The notes below the pieces were generated by a model. The model did not search any database, was not told the DNA's origin, and saw nothing but the letters and a program-made list of their open reading frames with translations. From contig JAQCBT010000002.1 of the NCBI GenBank assembly GCA_027621405.1, positions 1-64,000 of the forward strand: DNA of 64,000 bases, in the 5' to 3' direction. The first letter of the stretch is position 1. Every line of letters starts with the position of its first letter. Made by a program: the position numbers and the translations under genes. The DNA is from Pseudomonadota bacterium. Its GTDB lineage: Bacteria; Pseudomonadota; Gammaproteobacteria; Pseudomonadales; Pseudohongiellaceae. Below, piece after piece: positions 63,788 through 64,000 of the stretch.

Positions 63788-64000
63788 ATGCGAATCGAGG
63801 GCAAATACACGCAGAGCATCTGGTACGATCCCGAACTCGATACCGTGAAGATTGTGGACCAGACCCGGCTGCCCCACGATCTGGTCCTGCTCGATCTCGA
63901 GTCCTTGCAGGATGCCTGCATGGCTATTGCCAGCATGCAGGTGCGCGGCGCCCCCCTCATTGGTGTCACCGCGGCCTATGGAGTCTATCTAGGGCTAAGG
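63788..64000 (+). CDS. mtnA: S-methyl-5-thioribose-1-phosphate isomerase (partial, runs off the end)
   Basis: The first 71 residues are visible from ATG 63788. They contain YTQSIWYDPELDTVKIVDQ and the family hallmark QVRGAPLIGVTAAYGVYLG (~51-69). MtnA isomerises methylthioribose 1-phosphate to methylthioribulose 1-phosphate in methionine salvage. It is 6 bp after the aldolase/dehydrogenase gene, so they share a transcript. Some relatives act on 5-deoxyribose or ribose 1-phosphate. Confidence 0.9.
   Translation, partial: MRIEGKYTQSIWYDPELDTVKIVDQTRLPHDLVLLDLESLQDACMAIASMQVRGAPLIGVTAAYGVYLGLR

Overview
The window comes from a gammaproteobacterium with moderately high GC. Two blocks follow the housekeeping gene order known from Pseudomonas and relatives. 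The first is TPR lipoprotein / lolB / ispE / tRNA-Gln / prs / rplY / pth / ychF on the minus strand, with hemA / prfA / prmC / moeB diverging from it. The second is gatC-gatA-gatB diverging from mreB-mreC-mreD-maf-rng-yhdP, followed by a nitrilase. A large TonB-dependent receptor, a TonB-like fusion protein, an ExbD, many signalling proteins and intergenic palindromic repeats would fit a free-living, probably marine or aquatic gammaproteobacterium. That placement is inference; no 16S gene or other lineage marker is present.

Layout. 0-4 kb: a PhoU-like DUF47 gene, then a BlaI-type repressor preceded and overlapped by a large M56 (BlaR1-like) membrane metallopeptidase whose C-terminal part carries coiled coil, TPR-like repeats and a TonB domain. 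Two BlaI-type operators lie upstream. 4-19 kb, accessory metabolism: a Tat-exported amidohydrolase, an omega-aminotransferase plus methylmalonate-semialdehyde dehydrogenase pair, two small membrane/lipoprotein genes, a TonB-dependent receptor with a glycine-rich plug, a glycosyltransferase-like protein, an orphan FtsX/MacB-type permease, a GOB-like subclass B3 metallo-beta-lactamase fold protein and an orphan molybdopterin-binding dehydrogenase subunit. Two near-identical long palindromes (5.84 and 16.67 kb) bracket much of this region. 19-30.5 kb, signalling: a single-domain response regulator divergent from a hybrid kinase, MtfA, tRNA-Met, an M20 peptidase, and an apparent three-gene operon of GspG-like pilin, GGDEF/EAL protein and hybrid kinase behind a structured leader.

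30.9-43.7 kb: the first housekeeping block (translation, haem and isoprenoid precursors, PRPP, lipoprotein sorting, RhlB helicase). 43.7-59.4 kb: PA4642-like protein, GatCAB, the Mre shape operon, Maf, RNase G, YhdP, a flavoprotein on the opposite strand, and a nitrilase-type amidase. 59.4-64 kb: a DUF445 membrane protein, a TetR regulator, an ExbD without ExbB, and a fused class II aldolase/short-chain dehydrogenase followed after 6 bp by mtnA, which runs off the window end. This last pair may form a methylthioribose-phosphate aldolase (DHAP-shunt-like) route.

The best leads for something new are the BlaI-controlled M56/TPR/TonB system, the pilin/c-di-GMP/kinase operon, the aldolase-SDR plus mtnA pair, and mreC, whose conserved N-terminus reads upstream of any ATG, GTG or TTG codon.
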